NCBI RefSeq assembly: GCF_000235505.1
Contig: NZ_JH379031.1
Span: 58,103-122,102 of the forward strand
Direction of reading: 5' to 3'
From: Hungatella hathewayi WAL-18680
GTDB lineage: Bacteria; Bacillota; Clostridia; Lachnospirales; Lachnospiraceae
DNA: 64,000 bases
Shown here: one piece after another, positions 8,565 to 18,256 of the stretch
Layout: every line of letters begins with the position of its first letter
Numbering within the stretch: the stretch's first letter is position 1
Program-made: the position numbers and the translations under genes
The notes under the pieces: model-generated
Seen by the model: only the letters and a program-made list of their open reading frames with translations
The model's database searches: none
Told to the model about the DNA's origin: nothing

Positions 8565-9654
8565 CTCCCAGCAAATCATTCAACACATCCGCAACCGTCT
8601 CAATCTTCTCTGCCCGGTACGCATTGCTCCCGCAGAACACCAGCGCACGGTCCGTATCACCTTCCGCCGCATTTACCAGCGCCCTCGTAATACAGTAAGG
8701 AATCGTCTTATGGTCACATTTCTCCAAGCACTGGTAACAGTGCTCAATCGGCTGTTTTTCCTTGCTTACCAGATTTAAAAACGGATTCTTAATCGCCCGC
8801 CCCGGCATTCCCACCGGGCTTTTTGTGATGACGATATCCTCCTGTCTGGCATGAATATAAGCCTGCTTGTAAGCCTCCGGAGCATCGCACTCCTCTGTCG
8901 TCACAAAACGCGTCGCCACCTGGACGCCGTCAACTCCCAGCTCCATCTGATGAAGCACATCCTCATGATTATAAATTCCCCCTGCGGTAACCACCGGAAT
9001 CTTCTTCCCGTACTTCTCCGCGTATTCTTTTACAATCTTTAAAATGCTTCTCACTTCCTCATCATAATCCGCCTGACGGTAAGTCTCCTCCCGGTTCTCA
9101 CTGCTGGCTCCAATCTCCTCCAGCTGCTCTACGGAAAATCCAAGATGTCCACCGGCCAGCGGCCCCTCAATCACCACCAAATCCGGAACCACCTGATACT
9201 TTCTATCCCACATTTTCAGGATAACCATGGCTGACTTTGCGGAGGACACAATCGGTGCAATCTTCGTCTTCGCTCCCTGCACCAGTTCCGGTAACGTGAT
9301 TGGAAGTCCGGCCCCGGAGATAATGATATCCGCCCCGGCCTTTACCGCCTCTTTCACATAAAGGGCATAACCCTTCGTGGCAACCATGATATTAAATCCT
9401 ATGATTCCCTTCGGCGCAATCTCCCTGGCTTTCTGAAACTCTTTCCCAATCGCCCGCAAATTGGCTTCCAGCGGATTCTTCTTAAAATCCGGCTCCCGAA
9501 ATCCTATCTGGGCCGTGGATATAATCCCAACGCCCCCCTCAGCCGCTACGGCTCCGGCCAGGGATGACAGGCTGATGCCCACCCCCATGCCGCCCTGTAT
9601 CACCGGCTTGGGTGCTGTTAAATCCCCAATTACCAACGGTTTCCATGTACTCAT
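8554..9654 (-). CDS. NAD(P)H-dependent flavin oxidoreductase / nitronate monooxygenase family
   Basis: This 366-residue FMN-dependent TIM-barrel protein shows PVIQGGMGVGIS at the N-terminus, GADIIISGAGLP, the IEGPLAGGHLGF loop and VTAGGIYNHEDV. These match the nitronate monooxygenase/2-nitropropane dioxygenase family, which also contains FabK. It is longer than the real FabK at 16943-17869 and has a cysteine-rich C-terminal segment (HCYQCLEKCDHKTIPYC), a trait of a clostridial subgroup. It is the last gene of the fab cluster, 53 bases after accDA. It may be a backup enoyl reductase or a nitronate-detoxifying enzyme. Confidence 0.8.
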   Translation of the reverse strand: MSTWKPLVIGDLTAPKPVIQGGMGVGISLSSLAGAVAAEGGVGIISTAQIGFREPDFKKNPLEANLRAIGKEFQKAREIAPKGIIGFNIMVATKGYALYVKEAVKAGADIIISGAGLPITLPELVQGAKTKIAPIVSSAKSAMVILKMWDRKYQVVPDLVVIEGPLAGGHLGFSVEQLEEIGASSENREETYRQADYDEEVRSILKIVKEYAEKYGKKIPVVTAGGIYNHEDVLHQMELGVDGVQVATRFVTTEECDAPEAYKQAYIHARQEDIVITKSPVGMPGRAIKNPFLNLVSKEKQPIEHCYQCLEKCDHKTIPYCITRALVNAAEGDTDRALVFCGSNAYRAEKIETVADVLNDLLGDAH

Positions 9655-9707
9655 GATAATCTCCTATATTCTAACGAATCCCTTTGTACTCCGGAATCTC
9701 TCATCCC

Positions 9708-11432
9708 TTAAATCCCCCGGAATCTCTGATAACGCTGCTCCACTAACTCTTCCCCGGACATACTGCCATAATCAGCCAGGAACACCTTGATGGCCTGCTC
9801 CATATAGGAAGCCGCCCGGCCCACATTGTCCACGCTGACCGGCTCCTCCTCCGGGATGATTCTCTCTATCAAATGCATATCCAGCAAATCCCTGGCCGTC
9901 ACCCGCATCACTTGGGCCGCCTGGTCTGCCTTCTTGCTGTCTTTCCATAAAATCGATGCAAATCCCTCCGGCGACAAAATCGAATAGATGGAATTTTCCA
10001 TCATCCAGACTTCATTGGCCACCGCCATCGCCAGCGCACCGCCGCTTCCACCTTCTCCAATCACAACGGATAGTACCGGCACCTGCAAATCTGCCATCTC
10101 AAATAAGTTCCGCGCAATCGCTTCCCCCTGTCCGCGCTCCTCCGCCTCAAGACCGCAGAACGCACCCGGTGTATCCACAAAGCAAATCACCGGTCTTCCA
10201 AAGGTATCCGCCTGCTTCATCAGACGCAGCGCCTTTCTGTAACCTTCCGGGGATGGCATACCAAAATTTCTCTTGATATTCTCCTTGGTGTTCTTCCCCT
10301 TCTGCTGCCCGATCACCGTCACCGGCATTCCATGGAACGTGGCAATTCCGCCCACAATAGCGCCGTCATCACCAAAATATCTGTCCCCATGAAACTCCAT
10401 AAAGTTATCAAAAATGTGGTTGATATAGTCCGTCGCCACCGGCCGGTCGGCCTTTCTCGACAACTGCACCGTATCCCACGCTGTTTTTCCACTGACCTTC
10501 GGTTTCTTGTTAAAGTTATCCACAGAAGCCCTGATTTTCTCCACGGACTCTCTGGATATCTTCTCCGCCGAATCTTTGGAACCGGCATGAATCGCCAGAA
10601 TCCGCGCCAGCGTATCCTTAAGCTCGTGCCGCTCCACGATTTTATCTACAAACCCATGCTCCAGCAGAAACTCCGAGCGCTGAAATCCCTCCGGCAGCTT
10701 CTGTCCGATGGTCTGCTGAATCACTCTCGGCCCCGCAAACCCAATCAAAGCATTGGGCTCCGCCAGGATAATGTCTCCCAGCATGGCAAAGCTGGCCGTC
10801 ACGCCCCCAGTCGTCGGGTCCGTCAGCATGCTGATAAACAACTGGCCGGCATTGTGATGGCGCTTTAAGGCCGCCGAGGTCTTTGCCATCTGCATCAGGG
10901 AAACCGTTCCCTCCTGCATTCTGGCACCGCCGGAACAGGCAAAGATAATCACCGGAAGTTTCTCCTTCGTGGCTCTCTCCACCATGCTGGTGATTTTCTC
11001 CCCGACTACATGCCCCATGCTGCTCATCAGGAATCTGGCGTCGCAGACGCCAATGGCCGCCGGCTGGCCGTGTATCAGCCCTTTTCCGGTAACAATAGCC
11101 TCATTTAGCTTCGTCTTCTCCCTAGCCGCCTTCACCTTGGTCTCATATCCTGGAAAATTCAGCGGATTGCTGAACTCCATCTGTTTATTCCACTCCTCAA
11201 AGGTCCCCTCGTCCACCACCATCTCTATCCGGCGGTACGCATGGACACGGAAATATCCTTTACACTTGGGGCAGACATAATAATTATTCTTCACGTCCTC
11301 CACATACACAGGCTGGCCGCATTTATTACATTTTCTCCACAGCCCTTCCGGGATGTTTGGCTCTTCTTTGGCCGGTGTCTTATACTTGGTATCGATCAGT
11401 GTATAAGTCTTTTTAAACATGTCTCTTAACAT
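9708..11432 (-). CDS. accDA: Fused acetyl-CoA carboxylase carboxyltransferase, beta-alpha (AccD-AccA)
   Basis: This 574-residue polypeptide joins both carboxyltransferase subunits, which most bacteria make separately. Residues 1-285 are AccD: a four-cysteine zinc ribbon (CNKC and CPKC near residues 35-57), then [12 protein letters not shown] and the [11 protein letters not shown] oxyanion region. Residues from about 300 are Acc[38 protein letters not shown] and [11 protein letters not shown]. It transfers carboxyl from carboxybiotin to acetyl-CoA to give malonyl-CoA. The start at 11432 follows AGGAGG with six bases of spacing. It lies downstream of accC in the fab operon. Confidence 0.95.
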   Translation of the reverse strand: MLRDMFKKTYTLIDTKYKTPAKEEPNIPEGLWRKCNKCGQPVYVEDVKNNYYVCPKCKGYFRVHAYRRIEMVVDEGTFEEWNKQMEFSNPLNFPGYETKVKAAREKTKLNEAIVTGKGLIHGQPAAIGVCDARFLMSSMGHVVGEKITSMVERATKEKLPVIIFACSGGARMQEGTVSLMQMAKTSAALKRHHNAGQLFISMLTDPTTGGVTASFAMLGDIILAEPNALIGFAGPRVIQQTIGQKLPEGFQRSEFLLEHGFVDKIVERHELKDTLARILAIHAGSKDSAEKISRESVEKIRASVDNFNKKPKVSGKTAWDTVQLSRKADRPVATDYINHIFDNFMEFHGDRYFGDDGAIVGGIATFHGMPVTVIGQQKGKNTKENIKRNFGMPSPEGYRKALRLMKQADTFGRPVICFVDTPGAFCGLEAEERGQGEAIARNLFEMADLQVPVLSVVIGEGGSGGALAMAVANEVWMMENSIYSILSPEGFASILWKDSKKADQAAQVMRVTARDLLDMHLIERIIPEEEPVSVDNVGRAASYMEQAIKVFLADYGSMSGEELVEQRYQRFRGI

Positions 11433-11480
11433 TTTTAACCTCCTGTGCCGGGTCTACTACGGACAAATCTTATCTAAAAA

Positions 11481-12833
11481 CTACTTACAGTATTGAGGAA
11501 AATAGGTGGGAATAAAATGGGTATCCGTATCCCCCTCCTGATATGCCTCATGGCTGAGAATCTCAAACTGGAAATCCAGGTTGGTCTCAATCCCTTCTAT
11601 CACCAGTTCCCCCAGCGCGCTTCTCATCTTCCTGATGGCATCCTGTCGGTCTTTCCCATGGACAATCAGTTTCAGAAGCATGGAATCATAGTTGGCCGGA
11701 ACCTTATAATTGTTGTAAATGTGGCTGTCAACTCTCACACCGTTGCCGCCTGGCACATGCACGTTGGTGATAAGCCCCGGGCATGGCATGAAGTTCTTGG
11801 ACGGGTTTTCCGCATTGATTCTGCACTCAATGGCATGACCACGGATTTCCACATCCTTTTGGCCAACGCTCAATGGTTCTCCCGCCGCCACACGAATCTG
11901 CTCCTTGATTAAATCCATCCCGGTTACCATCTCGGTCACCGGATGCTCCACCTGGATTCTGGTGTTCATTTCCATAAAATAAAAGTTTTTGTGCTTATCC
12001 AACAGGAATTCGATGGTTCCCGCATTTTCATAGCCGACGGCCTTGGCCGCACGGACAGCCGTCTCACCCATCCGCTGACGCAGCTCCTCCGAAATCACCG
12101 CTGACGGGGATTCCTCCAGCACCTTCTGGTGGCGTCTCTGAATAGAACAGTCACGCTCCCCCAGATGAACCACATGGCCGTGCTTATCCGCCATAATCTG
12201 GAATTCAATATGTCTCGGCTTCTCAATATATTTCTCAATATACATGGTGTCATCGGAAAATCCTTTGACGGACTCCATCTGGGCATTCTGGAAATTGGCC
12301 TCGAAATCTTCATCACTGTAAGAGATTCTCATGCCCTTTCCGCCGCCACCGGAGGATGCCTTAATCATCACCGGATAACCGACTTCCTGTGCCATGGCCT
12401 TCGCTTCCTCCACCGTGTAAACCGGCTCCTTGCCGCCTGGAACCACCGGCACGCCGGCTTCCATCATGGTCTTTCTGGCCTCGGATTTGTTGCCCATCTT
12501 GTTGATGATATCTGCTGACGGACCGATAAAGGTGATATTGCACTTCTCGCAAAGCTCGGCAAACCGGGCATTTTCTGACAGGAAACCGAATCCCGGATGA
12601 ATGGCATCCGCCTTCATGGCCACCGTCGCTGTCAAAATCCGCTCCATATTCAGATAGCTCTGTGAGGACGCGGCCGGTCCGATACAGATGGCTTCGTCAG
12701 CCAGCATGGTGTGAAGTGAATCCCTGTCGGCCTCCGAATAGATGGCGACCGTCTTTATTCCCATTTCTCTGCACGCACGGATGATACGCACAGCGATTTC
12801 ACCCCGGTTGGCAATCAATATCTTGTTAAACAT
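11481..12833 (-). CDS. accC: Acetyl-CoA carboxylase, biotin carboxylase subunit
   Basis: This 450-residue ATP-grasp enzyme carboxylates the biotin on AccB using ATP and bicarbonate. The N-terminus FNKILIANRGEIAVRIIRAC is diagnostic. The glycine-rich SSGGGGKGMRI loop (about 160-170), the ERDCSIQRRHQKVLEE segment and FMEMNTRIQVEHPVTE with catalytic and biotin-site residues all fit AccC. It is full length for the family. It sits 13 bases after fabZ and before accDA. Confidence 0.96.
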   Translation of the reverse strand: MFNKILIANRGEIAVRIIRACREMGIKTVAIYSEADRDSLHTMLADEAICIGPAASSQSYLNMERILTATVAMKADAIHPGFGFLSENARFAELCEKCNITFIGPSADIINKMGNKSEARKTMMEAGVPVVPGGKEPVYTVEEAKAMAQEVGYPVMIKASSGGGGKGMRISYSDEDFEANFQNAQMESVKGFSDDTMYIEKYIEKPRHIEFQIMADKHGHVVHLGERDCSIQRRHQKVLEESPSAVISEELRQRMGETAVRAAKAVGYENAGTIEFLLDKHKNFYFMEMNTRIQVEHPVTEMVTGMDLIKEQIRVAAGEPLSVGQKDVEIRGHAIECRINAENPSKNFMPCPGLITNVHVPGGNGVRVDSHIYNNYKVPANYDSMLLKLIVHGKDRQDAIRKMRSALGELVIEGIETNLDFQFEILSHEAYQEGDTDTHFIPTYFPQYCK

Positions 12834-12846
12834 CAGCTTCTATCCC

Positions 12847-13269
12847 CTATCCAATCATAAATGTCAGTTCTGCGCTGGCCGCCAGTTTGCCGTCAACCGT
12901 GGCTGTGGCTTTGCCGATTCCTACCGGCCCCTTCTGCTTGATGATTTCACATTCCAGGCGGAGTTTGTCGCCAGGACGGACCATCTGCTTGAATTTGGCA
13001 TTGTTGATGGCGCCAAAATAACCGATTTTCCCCTTGTACGCCTCCACGCTCAGCATAGCAACGCTTCCAACCTGTGCCAGCGCCTCGATAATCAGCACGC
13101 CCGGCATCACCGGCTCTCCCGGGAAATGTCCTGCAAAAAACGGTTCGTTGAACGTCACACATTTATAGCCCACGGCTCTCACGCCCGGCTCCAGCTCCTC
13201 GATACAGTCAACCAGCAGAAACGGGTGACGGTGAGGGATAATTTCCTGTATTTCCTTGATTCCTAACAT
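12847..13269 (-). CDS. fabZ: 3-hydroxyacyl-ACP dehydratase FabZ
   Basis: This 140-residue hot-dog-fold enzyme dehydrates 3-hydroxyacyl-ACP in each elongation round. The HRHPFLLVD segment contains the active-site His, and [22 protein letters not shown] carries the conserved Glu. I chose the ATG at 13269 because GGAG lies six bases before it; an in-frame ATG four codons upstream has no ribosome binding site. It lies between accB and accC, the order also seen in streptococci. Confidence 0.95.
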   Translation of the reverse strand: MLGIKEIQEIIPHRHPFLLVDCIEELEPGVRAVGYKCVTFNEPFFAGHFPGEPVMPGVLIIEALAQVGSVAMLSVEAYKGKIGYFGAINNAKFKQMVRPGDKLRLECEIIKQKGPVGIGKATATVDGKLAASAELTFMIG

Positions 13270-13337
13270 ACTTATCTCCATTCTGCGCTGCCACGTCCCT
13301 GCGGCAGACGCCGGTATCTAAACCTGCTTCTTGCTTA

Positions 13338-13883
13338 TCAGCGGATGCGGAACAGCGGCTGGCCATACTCCACAACATCCTCGTTATTCACCAGCACCGC
13401 TTCCACCACGCCGTCAAATTCACATTCAATCTCATTCATCAGCTTCATGGCCTCGATGATACCCATCACCTGGCCCTTTTTCACCGTGTCGCCGACTTTC
13501 ACAAACGGCTCCGACTCCGGTGTCGCCGCATTGTAGAAGGTTCCCACCAGCGGAGAATTGACTACCTTGTCAGAGTCAATCCCAGCCGCTCCATTTAATC
13601 CTTCCCCGGAAATGCCGCCGGCCACCGCTTCCGCCGCGCCAGCTCCACCTGACACGCCAGTCATTGGCATCCCGGCCGCTGCTGCTCCTGCCGCCGAAAC
13701 AGCCGCCACATCCGCAGCGGACCACGCCGGTGCGCCCTGGAAACCACCTCCGGTCACATTTACAATCTGGGACGCCTCTTCTTTCTTTAAGGACAACTTT
13801 ATATTCCCGTCATCCAGCTTCAATTCTGTCAGTTTATGCTCATCGACTGCCTGAATCAGCGTTAATATATCCTGAATCTCCAT
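13338..13883 (-). CDS. accB: Acetyl-CoA carboxylase biotin carboxyl carrier protein
   Basis: This 181-residue protein carries biotin for acetyl-CoA carboxylase. The C-terminal biotinyl domain has the IIEAMKLMNEIE motif with the biotinylated Lys, and the N-terminus (EIQDILTLIQAVDEH) is the BCCP amphipathic region. Between them is a long flexible Ala/Gly-rich linker (about residues 45-105). The ATG at 13883 follows a GGGGGA ribosome binding site; a TTG five codons upstream is a weaker alternative. The gene starts 17 bases after fabF. Confidence 0.95.
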   Translation of the reverse strand: MEIQDILTLIQAVDEHKLTELKLDDGNIKLSLKKEEASQIVNVTGGGFQGAPAWSAADVAAVSAAGAAAAGMPMTGVSGGAGAAEAVAGGISGEGLNGAAGIDSDKVVNSPLVGTFYNAATPESEPFVKVGDTVKKGQVMGIIEAMKLMNEIECEFDGVVEAVLVNNEDVVEYGQPLFRIR

Positions 13884-13900
13884 CTGGTTTTCCCCCAATC

Positions 13901-15145
13901 CTATTCTTCAAACCGCTTTACTAAAATGCTGGCGTTGTGTCCGCCAAAGCCAAGGGAATTGCTGATGGCATAACGGACCGGTGTGCTGACACCCTCGCCC
14001 TTTGTATAGTTTAAATCGCACTCTTCATCATCTATCTCAAGACCGGCTGTCGCATGGACATAGCCCTCTTCAATGGACTTTACACAGGTAATGAATTCCA
14101 CACCGCCTGCCGCTCCCAGCAGATGGCCAATCATGGATTTCGTGGAATTGATATGCACGTCATAGGCATGGTCACCCAGCGCCGTCTTGATGGCCTTTGT
14201 CTCAAATAAATCGTTATGGTGGGTGCTGGTTCCGTGCGCATTGATATAGTCAATGTCCTCCGGCGCCGCACCGGCATCCTGAATGGCGTAGGTCATAGCC
14301 ATGGCCGCGCCGCTTCCGTCCTCTGCAGGAGAGGTAATGTGGTAAGCGTCACAGGTAGCGCCGTAGCCAACCACCTCGGCATAGATATGAGCCCCCCGCG
14401 CTTTCGCATGCTCCAGGGATTCCAGAACCACAACACCGGCTCCCTCTCCCATGACGAATCCGGAACGCTCCTTATCAAACGGAATGGATGCTCTCATCGG
14501 GTCCTCCGTTGTGTTCAATGCAGTCAGCGCCGTAAATCCGGCCACGCCGATCGGGCAGATACTTGCTTCCGTACCGCCTGCCAGCATCACCTCGGCCTCC
14601 CCGTACTGAATGGAACGGAATGCTTCTCCGATAGAATGAGTGCCGGTCGCACATGCAGTCACCACATTGATGCATTTTCCCTTTAAACCGAACTGAATCG
14701 CCACATTTCCTGCCGCCATGTTGCCAATCATCATGGGAACCAACAGTGGATTCACACGGTTTGGCCCTTTCTCCAGCAGTTTCTTGTGCTCTCTCTCCAC
14801 AGACTGAAGACTTCCGATACCGGAGCCAACGCTGACACCAACACGGAACGGGTTCTCCTTGTCTATATCAAGGCCGGAATCCTCCAGCGCTTCCTTGGAA
14901 GCCGCCACTGCAAACTGGGAGAATACCTCCATACGCTTTGCCGCTTTTGGGTCCATATAATTCTTGGCGTCAAAGTCCTTTACCTCAGCCGCCAGCTTTG
15001 CCTTATAATCTGTGGTGTCAAAATATGTGATAGGCCCGATGCCTACCTTCTTTTCTTTCAGACCGTTCCAGAAGCTCTCCACATCATTGCCGATTGGCGT
15101 GATGGCTCCCATTCCTGTTACGACTACTCTGTTCTTCATATTCAT
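13901..15145 (-). CDS. fabF: 3-oxoacyl-ACP synthase II FabF
   Basis: This 414-residue condensing enzyme extends acyl-ACP with malonyl-ACP. The Cys-His-His triad is visible in TACATGTHSIGEA (Cys near 166), NAHGTSTHHND and KSMIGHLLGAAGG. The N-terminus RVVVTGMGAITPIGND is typical and the length is normal. The first ATG (15145) and the one two codons later both have acceptable ribosome binding sites. It lies between fabG and accB. Confidence 0.96.
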   Translation of the reverse strand: MNMKNRVVVTGMGAITPIGNDVESFWNGLKEKKVGIGPITYFDTTDYKAKLAAEVKDFDAKNYMDPKAAKRMEVFSQFAVAASKEALEDSGLDIDKENPFRVGVSVGSGIGSLQSVEREHKKLLEKGPNRVNPLLVPMMIGNMAAGNVAIQFGLKGKCINVVTACATGTHSIGEAFRSIQYGEAEVMLAGGTEASICPIGVAGFTALTALNTTEDPMRASIPFDKERSGFVMGEGAGVVVLESLEHAKARGAHIYAEVVGYGATCDAYHITSPAEDGSGAAMAMTYAIQDAGAAPEDIDYINAHGTSTHHNDLFETKAIKTALGDHAYDVHINSTKSMIGHLLGAAGGVEFITCVKSIEEGYVHATAGLEIDDEECDLNYTKGEGVSTPVRYAISNSLGFGGHNASILVKRFEE

Positions 15146-15183
15146 TCCTGTTCCTTTCCCTTCCGCACTACGTCCTTATCGTA

Positions 15184-15924
15184 TTACATTGCCATACCGC
15201 CATCAACGCTGATTACCTGGCCGGTAATATATCTCGCCTTTTCCGATGCCAGAAATGCCGCCGTCTCCGCTACATCCGATGTCTCACCAAATGCCTTCAT
15301 TGGAATCTGCTGCTTCATAGCATCCTTCACCGCGTCAGACAACACATCCGTCATCTCTGTCACAATAAATCCCGGTGCAATGGCATTGACCGTAATTCCC
15401 CGGCTGGCCATCTCTCTCGCCGCCGACTTTGTCATGCCGATAATTCCCGCTTTGGAGGCCGCGTAATTCACCTGCCCCGCATTTCCCATCACCCCTACCA
15501 CAGAGGCGATATTGATAATCCGTCCGCCCTTCTGCTTAATCATCTGGCGGGCCACATGCTGCATACAGTTAAATGCCCCCTTCAGATTGGTATTGATAAC
15601 CGCGTCAAAGTCCGCTTCCGACATCTTCATGAGCAATCCATCTCTCGTGATTCCCGCATTGTTCACCAGAATGTCCAGCTTTCCATAGGTCTTAATCACA
15701 TAATCCATCAGTTCCCCGGATTTGCCAAAGTCGGAGACGTCACACTGTACGGCCTCCGCTTTGCCGCCGGCCGCCACAATCTCGGCCACGGTTTCCTCGG
15801 CTTTAGCTGCCGAACCGTTATAATTGACAATCACCGTTGCGCCATCTCTCGCCAGTGTCTTTGCTATCTCTTTTCCAATTCCACGGCCTGCGCCGGTGAC
15901 CAGTGCTATCTTATCAGTCAACAT
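15184..15924 (-). CDS. fabG: 3-oxoacyl-ACP reductase FabG
   Basis: This 246-residue short-chain dehydrogenase reduces 3-oxoacyl-ACP with NADPH. The cofactor motif TGAGRGIGKEIA is near residue 10, NNAG near 90, and the catalytic Ser-Tyr-Lys set appears as IASVVGVMGNAGQVNYAASKAG (about 140-160). It lies 10 bases after fabD, so the two are very likely translationally coupled. Confidence 0.96.
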   Translation of the reverse strand: MLTDKIALVTGAGRGIGKEIAKTLARDGATVIVNYNGSAAKAEETVAEIVAAGGKAEAVQCDVSDFGKSGELMDYVIKTYGKLDILVNNAGITRDGLLMKMSEADFDAVINTNLKGAFNCMQHVARQMIKQKGGRIINIASVVGVMGNAGQVNYAASKAGIIGMTKSAAREMASRGITVNAIAPGFIVTEMTDVLSDAVKDAMKQQIPMKAFGETSDVAETAAFLASEKARYITGQVISVDGGMAM

Positions 15925-15934
15925 AATATCTCCT

Positions 15935-16855
15935 TTACTTAAGCTGCTCTACAACCTTCTCAACATCTTCCAGTTTCTCTATATTAAAGACTTTTACATC
16001 CCTGCTAATCTTCTTCATAAACCCGGCCAGTGTCCTGCCCGGCCCAATCTCGATAAAGGTATCTACGCCGTCGGCAATCATCGTCTCCACGCTCTGCTGC
16101 CATCTGACAGAAGATGATACCTGTTTTTCCAGAAGGGGTTTTACCTCATCCGCGCTTGTCACGTAGGATGCGGTCACATTTGCCACATAGGGGATGGCCG
16201 GCTGATGAATCTCCACGCCTTCCAGCACAGCTCCCAGCTTTTTACCTGCTCCCTGCAGCATATCGGAGTGGAAGGGACCACTGACATTCAGCATAATGGC
16301 GCGTTTCGCTCCCTCCGCCAGCAGAGCTTCATTGGCCTTCTCCACCGCCTCTATCTTTCCGGAGATCACAATCTGACCCGGACAGTTGTAGTTGGCAATC
16401 TGGACATCCTCTATCCCGCCAAGTACTTCCTCAATCTTTGCGGCATCCAGTGCAAGAATGGCCGCCATGGCGCCAACGCCGGCCGGAACCGCTTCCTGCA
16501 TCAGAATCCCTCTCTGTCTAACCGTGGTGATGGCATCGTCCTCCGACATAACCGAAGCGGCTGCCAGCGCGCAGTATTCTCCAAGGCTCAGCCCTGCTGT
16601 CACATCCGGCTTCACTCCATGTTCCTTCAGCACATCCATCATGGCAATGCTGGTGGTCACCATGGCCGCCTGTGTGTACTCCGTAATATCCAGCCTGTCA
16701 TTCTCCGTGAAGCACAGTTCCGGCACGGAAAAGCCCAAAAGCTCTGACGCCCTGTCAAATACCTTCCGGCCCGTTTCTGTCTGCTCATAAAAATCTTTAC
16801 CCATGCCACAGTACTGTGCTCCCTGCCCCGGGAAAATAAATGCGATTCTGCTCAT
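15935..16855 (-). CDS. fabD: Malonyl-CoA:ACP transacylase FabD
   Basis: This 306-residue acyltransferase moves malonyl from CoA to ACP. It has the N-terminal FIFPGQGAQYCGMG motif, the nucleophile GLSLGEYCAL (Ser near 91) and GPFHSDML with the catalytic His. The ATG at 16855 has AGGAG eight bases upstream; a GTG immediately before it is also possible. A GC-rich hairpin lies in the 87-base gap between fabK and this gene. Confidence 0.95.
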   Translation of the reverse strand: MSRIAFIFPGQGAQYCGMGKDFYEQTETGRKVFDRASELLGFSVPELCFTENDRLDITEYTQAAMVTTSIAMMDVLKEHGVKPDVTAGLSLGEYCALAAASVMSEDDAITTVRQRGILMQEAVPAGVGAMAAILALDAAKIEEVLGGIEDVQIANYNCPGQIVISGKIEAVEKANEALLAEGAKRAIMLNVSGPFHSDMLQGAGKKLGAVLEGVEIHQPAIPYVANVTASYVTSADEVKPLLEKQVSSSVRWQQSVETMIADGVDTFIEIGPGRTLAGFMKKISRDVKVFNIEKLEDVEKVVEQLK

Positions 16856-16902
16856 CACCTAAACTCCTTTTTCTATGTACATCACCAAATAAAATACACC
16901 GC

Positions 16903-16919
16903 CCCGGCATGGTGCCGGG
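16903..16919 (-). other. GC-rich hairpin between fabK and fabD
   Basis: Arms CCCGGCA and TGCCGGG form a perfect 7-bp stem with a 3-base loop in the widest internal gap downstream of fabK. There is no immediate T tract, so it is more likely an RNA-processing or stability element, or a weak attenuator, than a full terminator. Confidence 0.5.
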
Positions 16920-16942
16920 CTGTGAATGTTATGTTTCTATCA

Positions 16943-17869
16943 TTAATTCCAGTGCATCAGCGCGGATGCCTGCTCCATCATTTCATCCATCATTTCCTGA
17001 CAGGTCTGCTCTTTGGATATCATACCTGCAATCTGTCCTGCCATCACGGTTCCGTTGGTGATATCACCTTCCATAACCGCGTTGCGCAGGGATCCCAGAG
17101 TCAAATACTCCAGCTCCTCGAAGGATTTTCCTTCCTGCTCCAGCTTTACATACTCTCTGGTCATCTGGTTTCTCAGACATCTGATTGGATGGCCGTGGCT
17201 TCTTCCCGTCACCGCAGAATCAATATCCTTCGCCTTAATCACTCTCTGCTTGTAATTGTCATGGACGATAGATTCCTTGGAAACCACAAACCGAGTTCCA
17301 ATCTGCACCGCCTCAGCGCCCAGCATAAATGCCGCCGCAATGCCTCTTCCGTCTCCGATGCCGCCTGCCGCAATCACCGGGATGGAAACGGCGTCCACCA
17401 CCTGGGGAACCAGGGTCATCGTCGTCTGCTCTCCGATGTGTCCGCCAGACTCACAGCCCTCCGCTACCACGGCGTCAGCGCCATAACGCTCCATACGTCT
17501 CGCAAGCGCCACCGAAGCAACCACCGGAATCACCTTTACACCTGCGGCCTTCCACATTTCCATATATTTTTCCGGGTTTCCGGCGCCGGTTGTCACAACC
17601 TTAATGCCTTCCTCCACAATCACCTTTGCCACCTCATCTGCGTGAGGGCTTAACAGCATGACATTCACACCGACTGGTTTGTCTGTCAGCTCCTTGGCCT
17701 TGCGGATTTCTTCCCGTACTACCTCCGCCGGTGCATTGGCTCCGCCAATCAGTCCCAGGCCGCCGGCCGCCGATACGGCTGCCGCCAGATGATGCTCGGC
17801 CACCCATGCCATACCGCCCTGAATAATGGGATATTTGATTCCTAAAAGTTCTGTAATTCTTGTTTTCAT
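16943..17869 (-). CDS. fabK: Enoyl-ACP reductase II (FMN-dependent) FabK
   Basis: This 308-residue flavoprotein carries out the last reduction in each elongation cycle, replacing FabI. It shows YPIIQGGMAWVAEH, VTTGAGNPEKYM, VAEGCESGGHIG (flavin and substrate loop) and AAGGIGDGRGIAAAFMLGAEAVQIGTRF in FabK order. The ATG at 17869 is preceded by GGAGGG; an upstream ATG seven codons earlier lacks one. It lies between acpP and fabD, as in S. pneumoniae. Organisms relying on FabK are usually insensitive to triclosan; no fabI is in the window. Confidence 0.95.
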   Translation of the reverse strand: MKTRITELLGIKYPIIQGGMAWVAEHHLAAAVSAAGGLGLIGGANAPAEVVREEIRKAKELTDKPVGVNVMLLSPHADEVAKVIVEEGIKVVTTGAGNPEKYMEMWKAAGVKVIPVVASVALARRMERYGADAVVAEGCESGGHIGEQTTMTLVPQVVDAVSIPVIAAGGIGDGRGIAAAFMLGAEAVQIGTRFVVSKESIVHDNYKQRVIKAKDIDSAVTGRSHGHPIRCLRNQMTREYVKLEQEGKSFEELEYLTLGSLRNAVMEGDITNGTVMAGQIAGMISKEQTCQEMMDEMMEQASALMHWN

Positions 17870-17904
17870 GGTTCCCTCCAAGTGATACAATCTGTGTAAA
17901 ATGC

Positions 17905-18138
17905 TTATGCCTCTACGCCTTTGTTCTTTAAGTAATCCATAACCTGGCCAACGGTAGTCAGTGTCTGTAAATCCTCAGCCGGAATCTCAACGGAATACTC
18001 ATCCTCCAGCGCCATCACCAGCTCAAATAAATCCAGGGAATCTGCTCCCAAATCCTCTTTAAATGTAGATTCCACCGTAATGGTCTCTGCGTCAACACTT
18101 AACTGCTCTGCGATAATTTCTTTCATCTTCTCAAACAT
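17905..18138 (-). CDS. acpP: Acyl carrier protein
   Basis: This 77-residue acidic protein carries growing acyl chains on a phosphopantetheine. The attachment motif GADSLDLFELVMALE contains the modified Ser near residue 37, and the four-helix pattern and length match AcpP. It lies 118 bases after fabH with a palindromic FabT-like site in the gap and 35 bases before fabK. Confidence 0.97.
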   Translation of the reverse strand: MFEKMKEIIAEQLSVDAETITVESTFKEDLGADSLDLFELVMALEDEYSVEIPAEDLQTLTTVGQVMDYLKNKGVEA

Positions 18139-18227
18139 GGTTTCATTCTCCTTTAATTCGTTTCATTCTTATTTTTATTTTTTCATATATAGAAAGTAAT
18201 CTGGAATTCGACAGATTCCGACATTAC

Positions 18228-18240
18228 TTTGACTATCAAA
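18228..18240. promoter_or_regulatory. FabT-like operator upstream of acpP
   Basis: TTTGA-CTA-TCAAA is a perfect inverted repeat with a 3-base centre in the fabH-acpP gap. It matches the core of the streptococcal FabT operator as I recall it (TTTGA-N3-TCAAA). Binding here is inferred. A matching copy lies at the fabH promoter (19280-19292). Confidence 0.65.
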
Positions 18241-18256
18241 CTATATGGACTTTTTA

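Noticed and set aside
8554..9654. Calling this gene a second fabK
   Set aside because: It shares the FMN barrel but is about 60 residues longer, has a Cys-rich C-terminus and other loop sequences. Nitronate monooxygenase family is the safer label.
13558..13854. Plus-strand open frame opposite accB
   Set aside because: It is the shadow of the Ala/Gly/Pro-rich BCCP linker and has no ribosome binding site or recognisable domain.
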